DNA of 64,000 nucleotides from Flaccisagitta enflata (lineage: Eukaryota; Chaetognatha; Sagittoidea; Aphragmophora): the NCBI GenBank assembly GCA_965153355.1, contig OZ231126.1, positions 25,234,001-25,298,000 on the forward strand, read 5' to 3'. Both the position numbers and the translations under genes were made by a program. Below, piece after piece: positions 13,139 to 25,363 of the stretch. Numbering within the stretch: the stretch's first letter is position 1; each line of letters begins with the position of its first letter. Under the pieces are notes generated by a model. The model was not told where the DNA came from. It made no database searches and was given only the letters and a program-made list of their open reading frames with translations.

Positions 13139-13330
13139 TTTTTAGTCGCGTGCACGCGACTCTACAACCTGCTTTTTCCGTCCGTCTGTTGGTCGGTCGG
13201 ACACGTTTTACTTTCTTTTATGATTTTATTTTCTGACCCCACTGCTCCTGCCCAAATAGTCTAGTGACCTCAAATATGGCCCCTGCCCACCCGCACGCGA
13301 CTTCGGTAGCCGTGTATCCAGCCTTGTTTT
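13139..13330 (-). mobile_element. Family A element, full length with intact hairpin
   Basis: The reverse-strand copy has the perfect palindrome GTCGCGTGCACGCGAC at its tail and the head arm CGCACGCGACTTCGGTAGCC before CCTTGTTTT. It is one of the best preserved copies. Confidence 0.85.
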
Positions 13331-13584
13331 AAAGCCTCTCGTTTCATACTTGCAGAGAGATACTCCTTCCTCATCGTTTTCCTCCATTTCTGACTTTTTT
13401 CCTCCTTTTTCTTCTTTTTCCTCCATTCCAGATAATTTTCACTCCTTTTCCTGGTTGCGAGAATTATATGACTTGCACAACATTACATTACAACCAAAAT
13501 TAGGATAAGGATAAGAGCCTTGGGAACAGATTCCGTTTTAGAAGGAGCTGGAAGGAACACAACTGCACTCAAACATATGCACAG

Positions 13585-13737
<153 letters not shown>

Positions 13738-14055
13738 GTACACACATACCGATGAATGATTTGAGAAAAGTAATGAAAAGGTGGGATCTTAGATCCGTAT
13801 ATAAAGGGAAATTAACAAGAAAGAAACCGAAAAGGTGTTTTTCTTTCCTTTTTATAAGATTCCTCTCGTGTTTATGGCTTCAGCCGAAGGGAAATGAGGC
13901 AAAAAACGAATAAAGGAAGAAAAGATAAGTTAAAAAGAGAAAGAGAAAAAAAGGAAGAAAAAACCTTATGGGATTCTTGATTCTTCTCATTTTCTTCGAC
14001 GTTGATTAGGATGGATGGAAGTTGATTGACTTCCAAACAACTAGAAATCAGAAGA

Positions 14056-14062
<7 letters not shown>

Positions 14063-14096
<34 letters not shown>
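14063..14096 (+). repeat. (TC)17 array
   Basis: Short uninterrupted TC run preceded by GACTGTCTG. Confidence 0.9.
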
Positions 14097-14098
<2 letters not shown>

Positions 14099-14295
14099 TT
14101 AGTCTGATATCAAACGGTGGCCTTCGTAAATAGTAAGAAGCCTTGTTTTAACAGTTCTGAATAAATCTCTGCATGCAACGCGTTTTCAGAGGAGAAATAC
14201 ATCCACAAATAAAATGAACGCAGCCTGATGGTTGGTTTAATGAAGTCAAATATTTTCAATCTCTTTTTTGTCCATTCCTTCCACAGAGAGTTAAC

Positions 14296-14531
14296 AAAAA
14301 CAAGTGACGCGGGGTCACAATATCGTTGCGGACGGGTGGGCAGGGGCAACCAACCCCCATCCACACCCCAAACCACCCCAACACTCAAACATACACAAAA
14401 GTATCGAAAATGCTCGTTTTCCCACTTTTCAACTCAATCACCATGACGGACGGACCAACGGACTGACAGACGGACGGACGGACGGACGGACAAAGCCTCT
14501 TATAGAATTGCGTGTCCGCAACTGAAAAAAA
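14296..14531 (+). mobile_element. Family C element (TTGCGGAC subterminal repeat)
   Basis: The head AACAAGTGACGCGGGGTCAC with CGTTGCGGACGGGTGGGC is followed by a C/A-rich interior, CACTTTTCAACTCAATCACC, a gacggacc array and CAAAGCCTCTTATAGAATTG. The tail hairpin is TTGCG-TGTC-CGCAA, followed by CTGAAAA. The head TTGCGGAC is the reverse complement of GTCCGCAA in the tail. Confidence 0.75.
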
Positions 14532-14886
14532 AAAACAACCTATCCTATCAGATTTTTTTGCCACGTCGGTACTTTTTTTTATATCAATATTTGAAATGAT
14601 TGCAAGTTAAACTCTATCAAAGACCAATTTTCTGGTTTAATAAGCCATGAACCCACTCTATCACGTAGATCTTGCTTCTGTCCGGAGAATAAACAAGTTT
14701 GACAGTCAAGATTTTGATAGTTTTTCTTCATTATTGATAGAGAGACAAAAATTTTTAAAGGCGTACAGCTCTATTGATGCTCTCAATCAAGTCGATTCGA
14801 TAAATAACTCATTACGTCAAAAGATGATCCGTTGTTGTATAAAGTTACATATTCATGACTTGTCAACATGTCATGCTTAACTGGTG

Positions 14887-15055
14887 AAAAACAAGGCCGG
14901 ATACACGGCAGGACAGACGCGGATGGTTGGGCAGGGGCAGCAATGCAAAAACCGCTTGCAATTCAGAAACGTTACGGACGGACCGATGGACCGACCGACC
15001 GACCGACCGACCGACAGACAGGGCAAGGTGTAGAGTCGCGTGTCCGCAAGTAAAA
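14887..15055 (+). mobile_element. Family A element, short subtype
   Basis: Head AACAAGGCCGGATACACGGC, a shortened interior containing ACCGCTTGCAATTCAGAAAC, a GACC array, GGGCAAGGTGTAGAGTCGCG, and a tail ending in CCGCAAGTAAAAA. The short subtype is shared with 17977, 23273 and 23543. Confidence 0.85.
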
Positions 15056-15237
15056 AGAGTTGCATTTATAAAAAAAAGATCTTCAAATTTCGTTTTACCG
15101 TTTGGCAAACATATTCTTAATTTTGGTTGAGTGGTTGAGTGCCATAAATACTGTTCATATCTTATCTAATACAATATATTTTCCCATTGTCAAAGCTTTT
15201 TAAAGATCCCTCAAATAAACTGTATGCAATATAAAGT

Positions 15238-15352
15238 AACGTGATATAATAGTAATGTGATAAGTGATAAGTAATGTGATAAGTAATAAGTAATAAGTAA
15301 TAAGTAATAAGTGATAAGTGATAATTAATGTGATAAGTAATGTGATAGTAAG
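15238..15352 (+). repeat. (ATAAGTA)n-type 7-bp array
   Basis: Alternating GTGATAAGTAAT and AATAAGTAATAAGTA units for about 115 bases, imperfect. Confidence 0.85.
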
Positions 15353-15712
15353 CGTCAGAAACATTATCTGGCCATGCTTAATGGTAAATGACAAAATAAT
15401 GAGGTTTAATATAAGGTTATGACAAAGATTATAAAGAAACGGTCACGTGGTTGGCAAAGAGCAGTTTAAAGAGCAGATGACACAATAAAAAAGAAAAAAA
15501 GTCACAGCCTGGGCACATATTTTTGTCTGGTTGCAAAAATGGGTCTTGAAGAAGTGTGTCACACTCACAAACCAGAGTTTCTAATGGTCCTAGGAAGTGA
15601 CTCCTCATCATTATCGCCATCAGCTGATGCCAAAATGATCCATGCACATGTCCATTAAAAAAAAGGAACCTTGAAAAAGAAGTGTTCGCGAGAGTATGAC
15701 TACGAGTGCGGG

Positions 15713-16141
<429 letters not shown>

Positions 16142-16178
16142 AGGTCATTGATGCTGAAAAAGGACGCCCGAATTGGTA

Positions 16179-16687
16179 CAGTAGATGTCGTCTATACTTG
16201 GAAATACGGGGGCCCTCATATCCTAATTACCATTTGTACAAATGAAATAAACCTCTGTATGTATAATGCTTATGTCCTATAGGGTTGACCATGGGGTATG
16301 GCAGCTCTGTGAATAGAAAATTCTTTTGAATGTACTAAATCAAATTCGCTAAATGGAATCAGCTTCTGGAATTGGTTTAGTGGTTAACTCACTTGACTTC
16401 TGGTTTATCTTGATCAGTTTATTTAGTCAAAGGTTCCAGGTTCGAATCCCAGACTGGTTTTGTACTTTAAGCAAATGGATGAAGCTGATATTCTGCAAAA
16501 ACAGTGATTGATCCTAAAATTTTATACTAAAAGTTTTTTTCTTAGGGTAGGCCGTAGGGGGATGCCATACCCCATCGTCAACCCCTTAGGGTCTAAACAT
16601 TATATCAACAAAATATCAGTCCCCTCACTATAATGATACTCAGGTTATGAGCTCCCCCGTATTTCCAAGTCTAGACGACATCTACTG
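16179..16687. mobile_element. TA-flanked element with ~130-bp terminal inverted repeats
   Basis: The first ~130 bases (from CAGTAGATGTCGTCTA) reappear inverted at the right end (ending TAGACGACATCTACTG). They share the blocks ACTTGGAAATACGGGGG and ACCATGGGGTATGGCA/GACGATGGGGTATGGCA. Both ends are flanked by TA (16177-16178 and 16688-16689), consistent with the TA target duplication of Tc1/mariner-type elements. There is no transposase frame inside, so it is a 509-bp non-autonomous element. Its middle carries the tRNA-like promoter listed separately. Confidence 0.85.
16373..16449 (+). promoter_or_regulatory. tRNA-like internal Pol III promoter (A and B boxes)
   Basis: TGGTTTAGTGG at 16373-16383 matches the A-box consensus and GGTTCGAATCC at 16439-16449 is a perfect B-box. 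They start 66 bases apart, roughly as in tRNAs with long variable arms. The intervening arms pair poorly, so this is a tRNA-derived (SINE-type) head rather than a functional tRNA gene. Confidence 0.6.
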
Positions 16688-16712
16688 TAGCCCCCTAAAA
16701 AAGATGAAAAAC

Positions 16713-16803
16713 ATGTTTTATGTTTTATGTTTTATGTTTTATGTTTTATGTTTTATGTTTTATGTTTTATGTTTTATGTTTTATGTTTTATGTTTTATGT
16801 TTT
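16713..16803 (+). repeat. (ATGTTTT)13 array
   Basis: Thirteen uninterrupted 7-bp units. It begins about 25 bases right of the TA-flanked element ending at 16687. Confidence 0.95.
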
Positions 16804-17196
16804 CATGTCTCTTTCTTTCAAATAAGAAATAGGTAGGGTAAAAATCGGACATGGGGGAAATCTCATGTATGAGTGAACTGCAAGGTAGAATAAGAATTAA
16901 GAAAGAAGGGAAAATAGAATAGAGTAAATGAAGAATGCATAAAAGACAAGAATATTAGAGAGAAAAAAAACCTAAAAGGAACAAGAAAACCGAAAAAAGA
17001 AAGAGTGACATGAGGCACGAAAAGAGGAGAGAAAGTGAAAAATAGAAAAAAAGAAAGAAAAAAAGAAGGAAGAAAGAAAAAAAGAAGCGGGAAGAGTCAA
17101 ACTGATGAATTAAATGACGGCCATTTTGAATAGTGGCCTTCGAATGAACGCGTCCTATGTTAAATGAGTCTGCTTGAGTGGAACACATAAATCACG

Positions 17197-17298
<102 letters not shown>

Positions 17299-17523
17299 GA
17301 TTTGTTGCAGAAAAGATAGGTGAGAATCAATTCTAGATTTCTGACACAAATTCAATAAAACAAACGAGAAGATTAACGGTGAACTTGTCTAGACTAAAGC
17401 GTTTCTACTATAAAACGTTTATTCGTTGGATCATCTCCAGCCTTCCCAATGGGAAAGAAATAGAGAAGAAAACCCCATAAAAACAAGATGGTTATTTTGA
17501 TCGAGATCAAGAAGTAAGGAGGA

Positions 17524-17526
<3 letters not shown>

Positions 17527-17610
<84 letters not shown>

Positions 17611-17640
17611 GAGACAGACAGACAGACCGACAGAGAGAGT
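17527..17640 (+). repeat. (GA)n grading into (GACA)n
   Basis: About 64 bases of GA are followed by ten GACA units, then GAGTGTATGTGTGTG. Confidence 0.95.
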
Positions 17641-17976
17641 GTATGTGTGTGGTGATTATGAGACAGAAATTGCTTGGTGATTACACTTGATGACTTCGTT
17701 CTTTGTGCGGTTGTGACCTCGCTTTGGCTGAGGTTAGATAAGCTCATTCGCCTGGAAATTATCATCCGCTGCTTAATAAAACATTAATAAATGACACAAA
17801 TCAACAGTTAATGCCCCATAAATAGACTTCTTTTTTAAAAAGAAGATTATTAGAAATTTCTCATTTGAATAAAAAGGGACATTCTGGAGAAAGAATTAGC
17901 TACATCATCATCACCCGTAGGCATCTCAGCAGTGCGTAAGACTCCACATGCCTTTATAAATTCATATCCAGTCCAA

Positions 17977-18100
17977 TTTTTAGTCGCGGACTCTACACCT
18001 TTCCATGTCGGTCGGTAACATTTTTGAATTCCGAGCGGTTTTCGCATTACTGCTCCTGCCCAACCGTCCACGACTGGATTGCCGTGTATCCGGCCTTGTT
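17977..18100 (-). mobile_element. Family A element, short subtype, partly deleted tail
   Basis: Reverse-strand copy from TTTTTAGTCGCGGACTCTAC to CCGGCCTTGTT, with the subtype block GAATTCCGAGCGGTTTTCGC. The tetranucleotide array is reduced to about two units and half of the tail hairpin is missing. Confidence 0.8.
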
Positions 18101-18104
18101 AATA

Positions 18105-18740
18105 TCAACTTGAATTTCAGTATGATTACATCATTACAAAATACGCATTGAAGAAGGGACATGTTCCTCTCTTCATGGCATCAAGCATCTTATTCATGCT
18201 CATCATATAAATGATATAGTTCCCTCTTACCAGTTCTGGTCAAGTTTTCTCAGTATTGCAATGACCTCCAGTCATCCACCCATCCATAACGATTCTTACT
18301 TTGTATGCCGGTTGCAATAAACCAACATGCTCTTGGGAATGACATCGATATCTATTTTTTTTTTTTGAAAGATTTCTATTATTTATTGTTGCCATTCAAT
18401 ATTCATCCAAGTGGATAGATTGACGATGAAGGTATCAGACTTGAGTCTCAGCTCATAGCCTTAACTATTCTTGCTATTTACAGTCTAAACGAACACTAAC
18501 ATATAACTATGATGACTTGTAGGATATTTCGAACCGAGTCATACTAATCTAATAAGAATCCTTTCCCATCATCGTTATTTCATTCTTCATTTTTCATTGT
18601 CTGTCAATTTAGTCTGCGTGTGTATCTTTCAGAGTGAGAGTTATCTATTCCTTCGGCCGATTCAGTCTCACTCTCTTTCCCTTCTCGCCTCTGATTCTAG
18701 TTAATGTCGCCTAATTTACCCCGGTATAAAAAAGAGAGAA
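18105..18740. other. Unannotated stretch
   Basis: Mixed-composition sequence without recognisable gene or repeat between a family A element and a GA array. Confidence 0.5.
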
Positions 18741-18745
18741 AAGAA

Positions 18746-18749
<4 letters not shown>

Positions 18750-18817
<68 letters not shown>

Positions 18818-18994
18818 GCATGTGTTTAAGCGGGCGTCTATGCGTTGAGTGTTCTTGCGTGCGTGCGTGCGTGCGTGCGTGCGTTTGTATCGTGATGGGT
18901 TGCTGCGTGCACGCGCGAATGGAGTAACACCTTCTTTGACGCGTTGGGCTTCGGCGTCATGCGAGCGAGAGCGAATCCATAGGGGCGGTGGATA

Positions 18995-19068
<74 letters not shown>
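18750..19068 (+). repeat. (GA)n, (GTGC)n, (GA)n cluster
   Basis: GA runs at 18750-18812 and 18998-19068 flank a GTGC run (18859-18884) within a CG-richer stretch containing GCACGCGC. Confidence 0.9.
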
Positions 19069-19070
<2 letters not shown>

Positions 19071-19197
19071 GTAGAGACAGTCAGTCAGAGGCAGACAGAC
19101 AAAAACTAACATATATCGACACCGATTTGACGAAAGACAGTTGGAAATACAGCAGTTAGATAGACGCACAAACGCACAGTATTGAGACAGACATAGT

Positions 19198-19199
<2 letters not shown>

Positions 19200-19228
<29 letters not shown>
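19200..19228 (+). repeat. (A)28-29 homopolymer
   Basis: Longest A run in the window, preceded by gacatagtc. It could be the poly(A) end of an unrecognised retrocopy, but nothing upstream supports this; the upstream sequence is GACA-rich. Confidence 0.85.
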
Positions 19229-19233
<5 letters not shown>

Positions 19234-19234
19234 A

Positions 19235-20370
19235 TACAGATCAGATTTACAGGAAGCGACAGAAGACTACAGAGGGAACCAGATGTAGACACGGAGAAAA
19301 GAAAGATGAGACAGAAAAACGTGACAGACAGAGACAGACAGATACTAAAGAGACAGAAATACAAGGCAGACAGAGACAGACAGATACTAAATGAGACAGA
19401 AAGACAAAGCCGACAGAGACTGAGTCGATGATATTCAAATGAGATTTAGAGACGAAAATAGCGGAGGATGTAAAACAGACAGAGGAGGGATTCTCGGGGC
19501 CAAGACAGAGATGGCGCGCGTGGGGTAATGAGACTTAAGCTCATCGACTTATAAAAATGCGAGTATTTGGTGGGATGGAGTTTGGAGGGATATAGAAACA
19601 TGGCTTTCTTCTCTATTTTCAGTTAAGGTTGTGTGAATGATATTGTTCCACTTTGTATCACCGCTAATGAGGTCATTTTTATCACATGAGGGTTCAATTT
19701 TAAGTTCATGTGGCTGTGACATGTCTTTTGTCCCCATCAAATTTGTTGATTGATTGTTTGATTGATTTAATTGGAGGACCATTGGTTCCCTTCTAAATCA
19801 GCTAATAGTGAGCTACGTCAAATAGGGCAGCACTGACCATTGACCATCTCAAAGTATTAGGTCAAAGGTTACCCCAAGAAATGTGCTCAGTCTTAACAAG
19901 TGGATATCAAGGATTAGTTTTAGTGATCTATTGATAAACTTCAATGACAATGATAAAATGTGCTGTGAAATAGATGAAAGCATTTTTTCTTCCAACTTAT
20001 CATTGTTTGTCGTTTGTGTTGTTCCCTTCATAAGCAAGAAAAAACATTTTTTGTGATTGGAAGAAATTTCCATTTCCCTTTTATTTGGGTCTGCTTCTCA
20101 GTTTTTTTTCTTTCTCTCTCTCTCTTCTAGGTTTCTCTCTTTTTTCTCTGTTTTTTTTTCTTTTTCCTCTTATTTTTTTCTTCTGTTGTCTCGCGCCATT
20201 CTGCTATCGTCTGCTCATTCATCATGTTGCTAAGTGGGCAGAATAAGAAACAAGGGCTCCGCTTTGCTTTCTTTTCCCGTCTTGTCAGTCTTTTATCTGG
20301 CTCGAACCATCACGACTTCAAAACAATGACAACAACCACAACAAAAACAAAGAAAACTATGCTGAAAATG
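19235..20370. other. Unannotated stretch
   Basis: A GACA-rich segment with direct repeats of AGACAGACAGATACTAAA (19326-19400), followed by unremarkable sequence and pyrimidine-rich DNA near 20100-20180. Confidence 0.5.
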
Positions 20371-20483
<113 letters not shown>

Positions 20484-20883
20484 ATACTTGCATCAATGAA
20501 AAAAGTTTCATTTTCTAACAACAAAAAGACAAGGAAAAGAAAGACAGTCTAGGACTGACAAACAGACAAACAGACAAAGGCAACTCATCATCAACAAGCA
20601 CTTGGCATTTATTCAGAGGAGAAGAAAGGGAAAGAAATAAAAGAATAGAAACAAGAACCAGGTCTCTTTATTCAAAAGAATTTGTTGATATTTTCCAGGA
20701 CATGTTTGAGTTGGTTTTTTTTTTCATAAAATCGTTATAACTTTTTTTATGTATGTTCGATTGTATATGTGGAGCAGCATTTTGGTAAAAAAAGGGCAGG
20801 TCTGTCCATGACTGGCTGACTGCTTCCTGCTCCGAGTGAAAAATGGTCTTTTCATGAAAGAGTTTCACCCAACTAGGTCAAAG

Positions 20884-20884
<1 letters not shown>

Positions 20885-20979
<95 letters not shown>

Positions 20980-20990
20980 GAAAGAAAGAA

Positions 20991-21033
<43 letters not shown>

Positions 21034-21070
21034 AAGAGAAAGAGAGAGAGAGAAAGAGAAAGAGAGAGAG
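20885..21070 (+). repeat. (CT)25 joined to (GA)n: a microsatellite palindrome
   Basis: CT repeats to 20935 meet GA repeats at CTCGAG (20933-20938), so the two halves are perfect inverted complements for about 30 bases each side. GA then decays into GAAA/GAGA mixtures. Confidence 0.95.
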
Positions 21071-21699
21071 GCAGAGATGCAGAGGCCAGAGAGGTACAGA
21101 GACAGAGAAAGGTTTTCGGGGAGAGACCCCATGCCCTGCGGTCAGACCTCGCAAGGAGAATCCCGGCCATTTTTTCTCTCTTCTTCTTCTTCTTCCTCTC
21201 AAAAAATTTTTGCTCCACAAAGAAAAAAAAAACTCCCAAGTTTTTTTTGGTCTTCTTTCATTTCTGTTCTCAGATTGAGTGTGAAAAGGAATCTTTTTTC
21301 TAAACTGAAGGCACAAGATGGAAAAAGTGTATTTGCTAACGTTAAGTATCTTTGTCAGTTCTTTTTTCTCTGGTTACTATTGTGAGTTTTGTCAAAGCCT
21401 CATACATTGAATGTGAGACATTTGCCTTTTTTTTTTGTTCCATTCTCCAATCTTTTGCCTTTTCGATTCTGTTTTCTTTTGTCTATTTTCCCGTTTCTGT
21501 CTGTCTATCTGTCTTTCGGTCATTCAGTATTTTTCTTACAGCCTGTCATTCTGTGTTGGTCTTTCAGCCTGTCTCTTTGATGCCCTATGTCTTGGTCTGC
21601 CTTTGACTCTTTCTCTCTCTTTCACGGTTCTGCTAGTTTGTATGCCTTTCTGACTGTTTTTCGTCTGTCTTTCTGTCTTTCTGTCTGTCTCTCTGCCTG

Positions 21700-21827
<128 letters not shown>

Positions 21828-21829
21828 CA

Positions 21830-22554
21830 AGTTCCTTATGCCAAATAAGTGATATAGATTTCTGGCTCACATTCACTTTTCCCCCTTTTTTTCTGGCATC
21901 GAGTGGAAAAAGTGATTTATTACCATTCCTTCCTTCTTTGACTCTCATTTAGTTTTAAGAGATTCGAAGGGTCTTCAATATTACTGCTTTTTTCCTCCGT
22001 TTTTTTTCTCTCTTTTCCTTCTATATCTTTCTTTCTTTTTTACTGGCAATCTGCTTACTGTATAATAGTTTTCAGCCCTTGCTTAGGTGGTCCTCTTTAT
22101 ACCTTATATTATTTTCCGCCATTCCTCTATGATCAGTATTTATCAGCGTTATTCCATATGCGATTTATTTGTGGACATCGATCAATTGCTTTGAAAATTA
22201 ATCAAACAAGACTTTTTTTCAGTTTTTGTTTCTGCTATTGTTTGTTGCCGCGCATTTTTTGATGCCTTTTTAATGCAGTTGTACACATTTAAATCAGGGG
22301 TGCGAAAGCAGTGGGGTAGCTTCAAGATTGAATAGTTTCTAAAACCCTGGTCATGAGACTGGCTGGAACGTTTCTTAAGGATGTCCTCAAAGCTTCCAAT
22401 GTAAGTTTGCACCAATTGCACATGCTCAAACGCACCACTTCTCAAAGAAACGAATATGAAAGAAATATTTCTCAAGGATGATTTTTTTTCCCTCTCGACC
22501 AAATTTGCATCTTTTACAAAAGGATTTCATGCATGTGAAAGAAAAAAGGAAGTG

Positions 22555-22595
<41 letters not shown>

Positions 22596-23272
22596 GTCTC
22601 TTTTCTTTGATTCATGTCCATCTTATTCATCCTACGAAAAAAATGGAAATGTGGCTGATTAGAAGGCTTATGAGAGGAAAAAACCAAGAGGAACAAAATG
22701 AGCCAGACAAAAAAAAAGAAAAAGAAAAAGAAAAAGAAACCAGGCAGACAGAAACAAAGATATCACTTATCAATTGATAGAATTAAATGAGGGCCAAGCA
22801 GTAGTTGGAATTATCAAGAAGCCGTCTTATTCGCGATCTGTCACTTTTCATGTTATCTTTTCTTCTTTTTGGAAAAAAATCAACGCTTCTGTAGTGTATA
22901 TCCAGTAAAAGTCATCTGTTTTATGCTGTCTTTATAGCAAACGACGGTAAATATCTTCATCACGATGTCTCATGCTCTTTATGTGGTCCCTATTTAGTAT
23001 TTCTTGGCTCAATGCACGAGTTCTTATCGTATCAATTTCTTTTTCTTATATTTCTTTCCGTCTCTAACTCTGTCTCCTGGTCTTTTCGTCTTGGACTCTT
23101 ATTCCTTCCAGACCCATTTCCATTCTACATATTCTATTTCATTCAGTTTTTATTCCTCTGTTTTCTTCTTTAACTCCCTCCTCGCCTGTTTCTTCCCTCG
23201 GCTTTTTTCCTCTGTCTTGTACATTCCCCCGTTGTTTTTTTTTTTCACTACTTTTCCATCTTGACCCTATCA
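21830..23272. other. Unannotated stretch
   Basis: Pyrimidine-rich segments (23040-23270) and AT-rich sequence. No gene or element recognised except the GA array at 22557. Confidence 0.5.
22557..22594 (+). repeat. (GA)19 array
   Basis: Short uninterrupted GA run in unique sequence. Confidence 0.9.
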
Positions 23273-23430
23273 TTTTTTTAGTCGCGGAAACGCGACTCTA
23301 CACCTTGCCGTGTCGGTCCGTCGGTAGGTCTGTCGGTCCGTCCGTCACATTTTTGAATTCCGAGCGGTTTTCGCATTACTGCTCCTGCCCAACCGTCCGC
23401 GATTGGATTGCTGTGTATCCGGCCTTGTTC
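23273..23430 (-). mobile_element. Family A element, short subtype, GAAA-loop hairpin
   Basis: Reverse-strand copy. Its tail on the + strand reads AGTCGCG-GAAA-CGCGACT, a perfect 7-bp stem with a 4-base loop. It ends GGCCTTGTTCC. Confidence 0.85.
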
Positions 23431-23542
23431 CTAAAGGATTCTTGATTTTTTTCCCCTTCAATTTTACAATTCCTACCACCCTCTTTAGCCCTTTCCATTC
23501 ACCTGCCCCTGAATCTTTCCCGATCCATATCACCCCCTCCTC

Positions 23543-23690
23543 ATTTTTAGTCGCGGACACGCGACTCTAGAACTTGCCGTGTCGGTCGGTAGGTCAGTAG
23601 GTCCGAAATATTGTTAAATTGCGAGCGGTTTTCGCATTACGGCTCCTGCCCAACCGTCCGCGACTGTCTTGCCGTGTATCCGGCCTTGTT
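23543..23690 (-). mobile_element. Family A element, short subtype
   Basis: The tail stem AGTCGCG-GACA-CGCGACT, short tetranucleotide array, GCGAGCGGTTTTCGCATTAC block and CCGGCCTTGTT end are all present. It lies about 110 bases from the copy ending at 23430. Confidence 0.85.
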
Positions 23691-23776
23691 CCTTCTCCGA
23701 GTCCTGCCTCCCTCTCCAAAACTGTTCAATAAACAGTATTCATCCGATCGTGTCACCCACCACAGGATTTTTACCT

Positions 23777-24004
23777 ACCCAAGACATGTCACCCTGTCTT
23801 GATTTTTCCTCACCTTCTCCTGTCTCTTCAATTACCCAAGACATGTCACCCTGTCTTGATTTTTCCTCACCTTCTCCTGTCTTTTCAATTACCCAAGACA
23901 TGTCACCCTGTCTTGATTTTTCCTCACCTTCTCCTGTCTTTTCACTTACCCAAGACATGTCACCCTGTTCTGATTTTTCCTCACCATCTCTTGTCTCTAC
24001 ACTT
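23777..24004 (+). repeat. 57-bp minisatellite, four units
   Basis: Four consecutive 57-bp units start ACCCAAGACATGTCACCCTG and contain CTCACCTTCTCCTGTCT, with only a handful of differences. Because 57 is divisible by three, frames stay open on both strands (a 19-residue TQDMSPCLDFSSPSP repeat on +). No conserved domain or gene context supports coding. Confidence 0.9.
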
Positions 24005-24599
24005 ACCCGTAGTCGCGTCTCCCTTTTTTTCGTTTTCTGCGTTTCTCCCGAGATTTTTGAGTCTATTGATAATTCCCAGAGTGGAACAGATTCGTCTCCT
24101 CTTTAGCAACTCTTCACTTAACTCTCTTTTAACTAATTTAATTTTTCGCTTTTTAACAAATTTCATTTTCGCTCCTCGAGTCTTTTTTTTTCCTCTTCTT
24201 CTTCTTCTCCCTCTTCTTTTCTTCTTTTTTTCCTTTCTTTTTCTGTCTGCAACTTGATTACTGCTTTTAGCTGATGAAGCTATTACTCATCGCAGGATGA
24301 GGATTCTTTTTCTTTTTTGGTCGTTGTTTTCCTTAGTGCCATTGTTTAGGCCCCTTCCCTTCGCCCTCTCAATTCCATGTTGATTTTGCGCAGCAAATAT
24401 TTACTTCGATTCTAGAGCCAATTTCATTTAGTTTTTGCATCTCTTGTTCAGTAAGACAGTAGTATGATTTTTCAATTGTAAAGAAGCCATGATCATATGC
24501 AGGACACCAAAGACCATCGAGACATAGCACTTTCCATCAGGCAACACTTATTCCTATTTGCGAGCAAGATTCTTCTGTCCGTCTGTCTGTCCATTTGTC

Positions 24600-24743
24600 C
24601 GTCCGTCCGTCCTTCAGCGAAACGTTGTGTGTGGATGTGTGTGTGTGTGTGCGTGTGTGAGTGAGTGAGTGAGTGAGTGAGTGAGTGAGTGAGTGAGTGA
24701 GTGAGTGAGTGAGTGAGTGAGTTAGTGTGTGTGTGTGTGTGTG
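24600..24743 (+). repeat. (GTCC)/(GT)n/(GAGT)n compound array
   Basis: CCGTCCGTCCGTCC at 24599-24612, GT runs near 24637 and 24727, and about 17 GAGT units between. Confidence 0.9.
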
Positions 24744-24961
24744 TTTCTTTTTTTTTTTCCTTTTTTCTTTATCTTTTTTTTTTCTTTTTTGCAACAACCG
24801 GTGACAACAACCCCGCCAAGAGAGAGTTATAGAAAAAAGAGTGAGCGAGGAAGCGAGAGCGTGAGTAAATCTCCGAGTTGATAGACAAGTTCAACGACAG
24901 GAAAAATTTCATCCTTCGTAAGCTCGTTACCGGCGTAATGAACCATAAAAACGAGCTGCAG

Positions 24962-24964
<3 letters not shown>

Positions 24965-24998
<34 letters not shown>
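24965..24998 (+). repeat. (CT)17 array
   Basis: Short CT run upstream of AACATGGAGAGAAAG. Confidence 0.9.
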
Positions 24999-25000
<2 letters not shown>

Positions 25001-25304
25001 TCCCAGTTCTTCATTAAATAAAACATGGAGAGAAAGATAGATACAGACAAAGACAGTGACAGTGGCAAATAACCGTAAGAAGGGCTCTTGCTCATGACCT
25101 AACGTAAAGACAAAACTGACATTGACAACCCGGAAACTGATGGTGACGATTTAAGATTAAGACGATTAGGAACTCCTTGGCGTGAAAATACATCCAAACA
25201 CAAGAACACACGAATTACGAACACACGCGGTACTTAGCTAATTCGGTAATTCAATCTACGTTGGTCCAACCCCCAAGTGGGATTGACTCCATTTTACCCT
25301 CATT

Positions 25305-25311
<7 letters not shown>

Positions 25312-25360
<49 letters not shown>
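25312..25360 (+). repeat. (CT)24 array ~700 bp upstream of Hox4 exon
   Basis: Uninterrupted CT run in the presumptive intron. Also TCG/GTCGTC repeats at 25505-25580. Confidence 0.9.

Positions 25361-25363
<3 letters not shown>

Noticed and set aside
19200-19228. Poly(A) tail of a processed retrocopy
   Set aside because: The upstream sequence is GACA-rich with no gene-like or LINE/SINE-like content, and no target duplication was seen.
23777-24004. CRISPR-like regular repeats (also at 60895-61215)
   Set aside because: The units are contiguous with no unique spacers, and the genome is clearly that of an animal.
23669-24106. 145-residue frame through the 57-bp repeat
   Set aside because: It stays open because the repeat unit is a multiple of three. 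It starts inside a family A element tail and has no recognisable domain.
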